From assembly GCA_023409835.1 (NCBI GenBank), contig JAEYQV010000067.1, positions 1-16,438 on the forward strand: a stretch of DNA of 16,438 nt, written 5' to 3'. Within the stretch, counting starts at the first letter, position 1. The number at the start of each line of letters is the position of its first letter. Origin of the DNA: Bacillota bacterium. Its GTDB lineage: Bacteria; Bacillota; Clostridia; Lachnospirales; Lachnospiraceae. Below, one piece after another: positions 13,824 to 16,438 of this stretch. The position numbers were made by a program, and so were the translations under genes. The notes under the pieces are model-generated. The model was not told the origin of the DNA and made no database searches. It was given only the letters and a program-made list of their open reading frames with translations.

Positions 13824-14846
13824 ATGAGGAAAGACATATATATTTTAGCGATAGAAACCTCCTGTGACGAGACGGCGGCAGCAGTTGTGAAGAACGGAAG
13901 GGAGATTCTATCCAACATAATATTTTCCCAGATAGAGCTTCATAAGCTATACGGAGGCGTTGTTCCTGAGATCGCCTCCAGAAAACATATTGAAAAGATT
14001 AATCAGGTTATTGAAGAGGCATTGTCAACCGCTAAGGTTACACTGCAGGATATAGATGCAATCGGAGTCACATATGGCCCGGGACTCGTAGGGGCATTAC
14101 TGGTAGGTGTTGCTGAGGCTAAGGCGATCAGCTTTGCTACCGGAAAGCCGTTGGTCGGAGTTCATCATATTGAAGGACATATTTCGGCAAATTATATCGA
14201 GAATAAAGAGCTGGAACCTCCCTTCCTGTGCCTGGTGGTATCCGGTGGACATACCCATCTGGTGCTTGTGAAGGCCTATGGGGAATATCAAATCATAGGA
14301 AAGACACGGGATGATGCTGCAGGGGAAGCCTTTGATAAGGTAGCTAGGGCCATCGGACTCGGATATCCGGGCGGACCCAAGGTAGACAAGCTCTCTAAGG
14401 AGGGAAATCCGGAGGCAATCGCCTTTCCGAGGGCACAGATAGAAGGTTGTCCCTATGATTTCAGCTTCAGCGGTTTAAAATCAGCCGTTTTAAATTACAT
14501 CAATTCCCAGGAAATGAAAGGGATTGAGATAAACCGCGCAGATATCGCCGCCTCCTTCCAGAAAGCGGTTGTGGATGTATTGGTGACCAGGGCTATTGCC
14601 GCAGCAAAGGACTTTGGAATGAAGCAGGTTGCTATAGCCGGGGGTGTTGCAGCTAATGCTTCTCTTCGGAATGCCATGACCGAGGCTTGTAAAGAAAACG
14701 GATTGAGCTTTTACTACCCGTCACCGGTTTTTTGCACGGACAATGCCGCTATGATCGGATCGGCAGCTTATTACGAATACTTGAAGGGAGTTAGGGATGG
14801 CTTGGATCTGAATGCCATACCGAACCTTAAGATAGGGGAAAGATGA
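13824..14846 (+). CDS. tsaD: tRNA N6-adenosine threonylcarbamoyltransferase TsaD
   Basis: TsaD transfers the threonylcarbamoyl group to A37 of tRNA in complex with TsaB and TsaE. The 340-residue length is typical. Motifs are AIETSCDETAAAVV (9-22), GGVVPEIASRKH (44-55), the metal-binding VGVHHIEGHI (111-120; H115 and H119), VVSGGHTHLV (138-147), DDAAGEAFDKVARAIGLGYP (163-182), FSFSGLKSA and VAIAGGVAANASLR, ending with FCTDNAAMIG where Asp completes the metal site. It starts 13 bases after the upstream gene and its stop overlaps the ispD start as ATGA. Its partners tsaE and tsaB are about 2.7 kb upstream in a separate unit. Confidence 0.97.
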   Translation: MRKDIYILAIETSCDETAAAVVKNGREILSNIIFSQIELHKLYGGVVPEIASRKHIEKINQVIEEALSTAKVTLQDIDAIGVTYGPGLVGALLVGVAEAKAISFATGKPLVGVHHIEGHISANYIENKELEPPFLCLVVSGGHTHLVLVKAYGEYQIIGKTRDDAAGEAFDKVARAIGLGYPGGPKVDKLSKEGNPEAIAFPRAQIEGCPYDFSFSGLKSAVLNYINSQEMKGIEINRADIAASFQKAVVDVLVTRAIAAAKDFGMKQVAIAGGVAANASLRNAMTEACKENGLSFYYPSPVFCTDNAAMIGSAAYYEYLKGVRDGLDLNAIPNLKIGER

Positions 14847-15541
14847 TGAATAAGATTACCGCTGTTGTATTAGCTGCCGGTCAGGGCAAACGGATGAATT
14901 CACCGGTAGCAAAGCAATATCTGACCCTGAAGGAGAAACCCGTCCTGTTTTATTCTCTTAACGCATTTGAGAAAAGCACTGTGGATGAGATTATCCTGGT
15001 AACAGGAGCAGGTCAGGTAAAATACTGCGAAGAAAACATCGTACAGAAATACCGACTTGGTAAAGTAACCAAGATACTGGAAGGTGGGGCACAGCGATAC
15101 GATTCTGTTTACCGGGCCCTATCTGCGATTGATCAGACGGAATATGTCCTGATTCATGACGGAGCGAGACCTTTTATCACCACCGAATTAATTGAGTCTG
15201 TGATCGAAGAGGTAGCGGAGCATAAGGCCTGCATTATAGGAACACCGGTAAAGGAAACAATTAAAGTAGTTGACGACAGGGGTTTTATTACTGCTACCCC
15301 CGACCGTAATAGCTTATGGGCTGCCCAGACTCCCCAGGCTTTTGAGTTCCGGACAATAAAGAAAGCTTATGAGATGTTATACCTTGATACAGCTTACCGT
15401 AATATTACGGATGATGCCATGGTATACGAATCTTATTTAGGAAAGCCGGTTAAAATGCTTGCCGGTAATTATAATAATATTAAGATTACGACACCGGAGG
15501 ATTTAGTCCAGGCAGAAGCATTAGCATTGAAATTATTATAG
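14843..15541 (+). CDS. ispD: 2-C-methyl-D-erythritol 4-phosphate cytidylyltransferase
   Basis: IspD joins CTP and methylerythritol phosphate in the non-mevalonate isoprenoid pathway. The 232-residue protein has the nucleotidyltransferase start AVVLAAGQGKRM (7-18) and KQYL, then VLIHDGARPF, GTPVKETIKVV, TPDRNSLWAAQTPQAF and the terminal block NITDDAMVYESYLGKPV followed by NIKITTPEDL, which together are diagnostic for IspD. The ATG at 14843 overlaps the tsaD stop by four bases. The next codon, ATG 14846, is better spaced (7 bases) from AGGGG at 14834-14838, so the true start could be one residue later. It is last in the rnz-tsaD unit. Only weak hairpins follow it, including AGGATATCCT at 15631-15640 and CTGAA/TTCAG at 15639-15652. 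Confidence 0.96.
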   Translation: MMNKITAVVLAAGQGKRMNSPVAKQYLTLKEKPVLFYSLNAFEKSTVDEIILVTGAGQVKYCEENIVQKYRLGKVTKILEGGAQRYDSVYRALSAIDQTEYVLIHDGARPFITTELIESVIEEVAEHKACIIGTPVKETIKVVDDRGFITATPDRNSLWAAQTPQAFEFRTIKKAYEMLYLDTAYRNITDDAMVYESYLGKPVKMLAGNYNNIKITTPEDLVQAEALALKLL

Positions 15542-15716
15542 CGGCACGGATATTTTGTTACTCACAAAGGATAGAATCGTCGCCACAATCCCGTAAGAAT
15601 TGTACAAAGATGGAGGAAAGAGGGGAATAGAGGATATCCTGAATCGGTTCAGTAGTTAATTGCATGTTTTATAAGAAAAAATGAAACAATTTCCGTAAGG
15701 ATTAATTGAAAACCTC

Positions 15717-15745
15717 TTGACACGGGTTTGTTGGGATGATATACT
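15717..15745 (+). promoter_or_regulatory. Promoter of tRNA-Ser(UGA)
   Basis: TTGACA (15717-15722) and TATACT (15740-15745) are separated by exactly 17 bases; the tRNA starts 15 bases after the -10 box. The following AGTCAAGC..GACGTT is shared with the rRNA promoter downstream. Confidence 0.88.
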
Positions 15746-15760
15746 AGTCAAGCGACGTTT

Positions 15761-15846
15761 GGAGAGATGCCCGAGCGGCTTAAGGGGCTGGTCTTGAAAA
15801 CCAGTGATTCTGAAAGGAACCGTGGGTTCGAATCCCACTCTCTCCG
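15761..15846 (+). tRNA. tRNA-Ser (anticodon UGA)
   Basis: The 86-base gene has acceptor arms GGAGAGA/TCTCTCC, anticodon stem CTGGT/ACCAG with loop CTTGAAA (anticodon TGA in DNA), a long variable arm typical of serine tRNA, T-arm GTGGG/CCCAC with loop TTCGAAT, and discriminator G. No CCA is encoded. Confidence 0.97.
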
Positions 15847-15856
15847 CTTAATATTG

Positions 15857-15887
15857 AAGCCACCTAAGATCCGGTGGTTTTATTATT
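15857..15887 (+). terminator. Terminator between the two tRNA-Ser genes
   Basis: AAGCCACC (15857-15864) pairs with GGTGGTTT (15873-15880; one G-U pair) across an eight-base loop, followed by TATTATT. It starts 11 bases after the first tRNA. Confidence 0.75.
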
Positions 15888-15982
15888 CGGACTAAGCGGA
15901 TTGGCATCCTTATTCAATCTAATCGCATCCATGAACTGAATCGATTTTATATTTAGCTGAATGGTTTCAATATTAACCATAT

Positions 15983-16071
15983 GGAGAAATACCCAAGCGG
16001 CTGAAGGGGCTCCCCTGGAAAGGGAGTAGGTCGTTAATAGCGGCGCGAGGGTTCAAATCCCTCTTTCTCCG
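15983..16071 (+). tRNA. tRNA-Ser (anticodon GGA)
   Basis: The 89-base gene has acceptor arms GGAGAAA/TTTCTCC, anticodon stem CTCCC/GGGAG with loop CTGGAAA (anticodon GGA), a long variable arm, T-arm GAGGG/CCCTC with loop TTCAAAT, and discriminator G. No CCA is encoded. A small hairpin ATGGTT/AACCAT (15961-15980) sits just before the 5' end. I found no convincing promoter between the upstream terminator and this gene. Confidence 0.97.
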
Positions 16072-16163
16072 TTCTGCTTTTCCTTAATTTTACGTTAGTT
16101 TAACCATATAACCAAGTTACAAATATCGGTGAAAAAATAGTAAAAATTAAATGAGAAAAGTAG

Positions 16164-16192
16164 TTGACAAAGCCTTAGAGGCATGATAAGAT
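16164..16192 (+). promoter_or_regulatory. Ribosomal RNA operon promoter
   Basis: TTGACA (16164-16169) and TAAGAT (16187-16192) lie 17 bases apart, preceded by an A/T-rich stretch suitable as an UP element (16110-16160). The sequence beyond the -10 box matches that of the tRNA-Ser(UGA) promoter. Confidence 0.8.
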
Positions 16193-16438
16193 AGTCAAGC
16201 TGACGTTGCGAAACACAGCAAACTAAAGCATCTAAGCGAATTTGAACCTTGATAATTGAACAGTGAAACAACCCTGAAAATTCTAAAAATATGAACCTCC
16301 ACATGGGGTTCAAAAATAGATTTTCATGAGATGTATCAGAGATGATACGTCACGAACCAGTATTGATACGAGAGTATCGATACACCACAAAAACAGTAAA
16401 GACAGAATAGCTTGCAATTCTTAAGAATTGTAATAAAG
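16193..16438 (+). other. rRNA operon leader (gene-free, structured; 16S lies beyond the window)
   Basis: This stretch carries no ORF. GAACCTTGATAATTGAACAG at 16244-16263 resembles the boxA-like leader element found before 16S and 23S genes in Firmicutes (TTGAAAACTGAAC type). It is followed by hairpins: TGAACC..CC/GG..GGTTCA (16292-16312), GATGTATCA/TGATACGTC with a GAGA loop (16330-16351), GTATTGATAC/GTATCGATAC with a GAGA loop (16360-16383), and a 16-base palindrome CAATTCTTAAGAATTG (16415-16430). Such stems can serve in RNase III processing. No mature 16S start is reached before the window ends, so the identity of the operon is inferred. Confidence 0.65.

Noticed and set aside
1..16438. Insertion sequences, prophage or integrative element
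   Set aside because: No transposase, integrase or terminal repeats were seen, although tRNA genes are present that could serve as attachment sites.

Overview
The window reads as a chromosomal segment from a low-to-moderate GC, Gram-positive anaerobe of the Clostridia. Protein style and gene order suggest the Lachnospiraceae, but this is inference from pattern recognition, not a database match. Supporting signs are strong Shine-Dalgarno sites, TTGACA/TATAAT-type promoters with 17-base spacers, T-tailed hairpin terminators, an FMN riboswitch before ribU, and tRNA genes just ahead of an rRNA leader. Almost everything is housekeeping; I see no prophage, transposase, CRISPR array or toxin system.

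Layout. (1) Bases 1-4062: an aspartate-family amino acid cluster on the + strand. It holds the tail of an ACT-domain protein, homoserine dehydrogenase, an alkaline-phosphatase-superfamily 'phosphoglycerate mutase' that is probably the homoserine kinase, and aspartokinase, ending at a long stem-loop. The aspartokinase has a perfect in-frame internal ribosome site that should make a separate regulatory subunit. (2) 4165-7290: a minus-strand HExxH/CxxC protein of unknown function, divergent from a large Tex RNA-binding protein; promoters for both genes can be read in the gap. (3) 7290-8633: a structured leader, a membrane-anchored YdcF/DUF218 protein and a small PII-like protein. (4) 8697-9771: promoter, FMN riboswitch, terminator and riboflavin transporter RibU. 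(5) 9784-9939: two copies of a mosaic hairpin repeat. (6) 10005-12029: tsaE-tsaB-rimI, then a small four-cysteine protein and a terminator. (7) 12265-15541: ribonuclease Z, an unknown membrane-anchored protein, tsaD and ispD. (8) 15717-16438: two tRNA-Ser genes (anticodons UGA and GGA) and the promoter and leader of an rRNA operon whose 16S gene lies beyond the window.

How the genes fit together. The first cluster covers aspartate phosphorylation, homoserine formation and probably homoserine phosphorylation, leading to threonine. TsaB, TsaD and TsaE are three of the four proteins that make tRNA t6A (TsaC is not here), and they sit close to RNase Z (tRNA 3' processing), RimI, tRNA genes and an rRNA promoter, so the right half is a translation-related neighbourhood. 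The most unusual items are the mosaic hairpin repeat upstream of tsaE, the split aspartokinase, the phosphatase-fold homoserine kinase candidate, and a sequence block shared by the tRNA and rRNA promoters.
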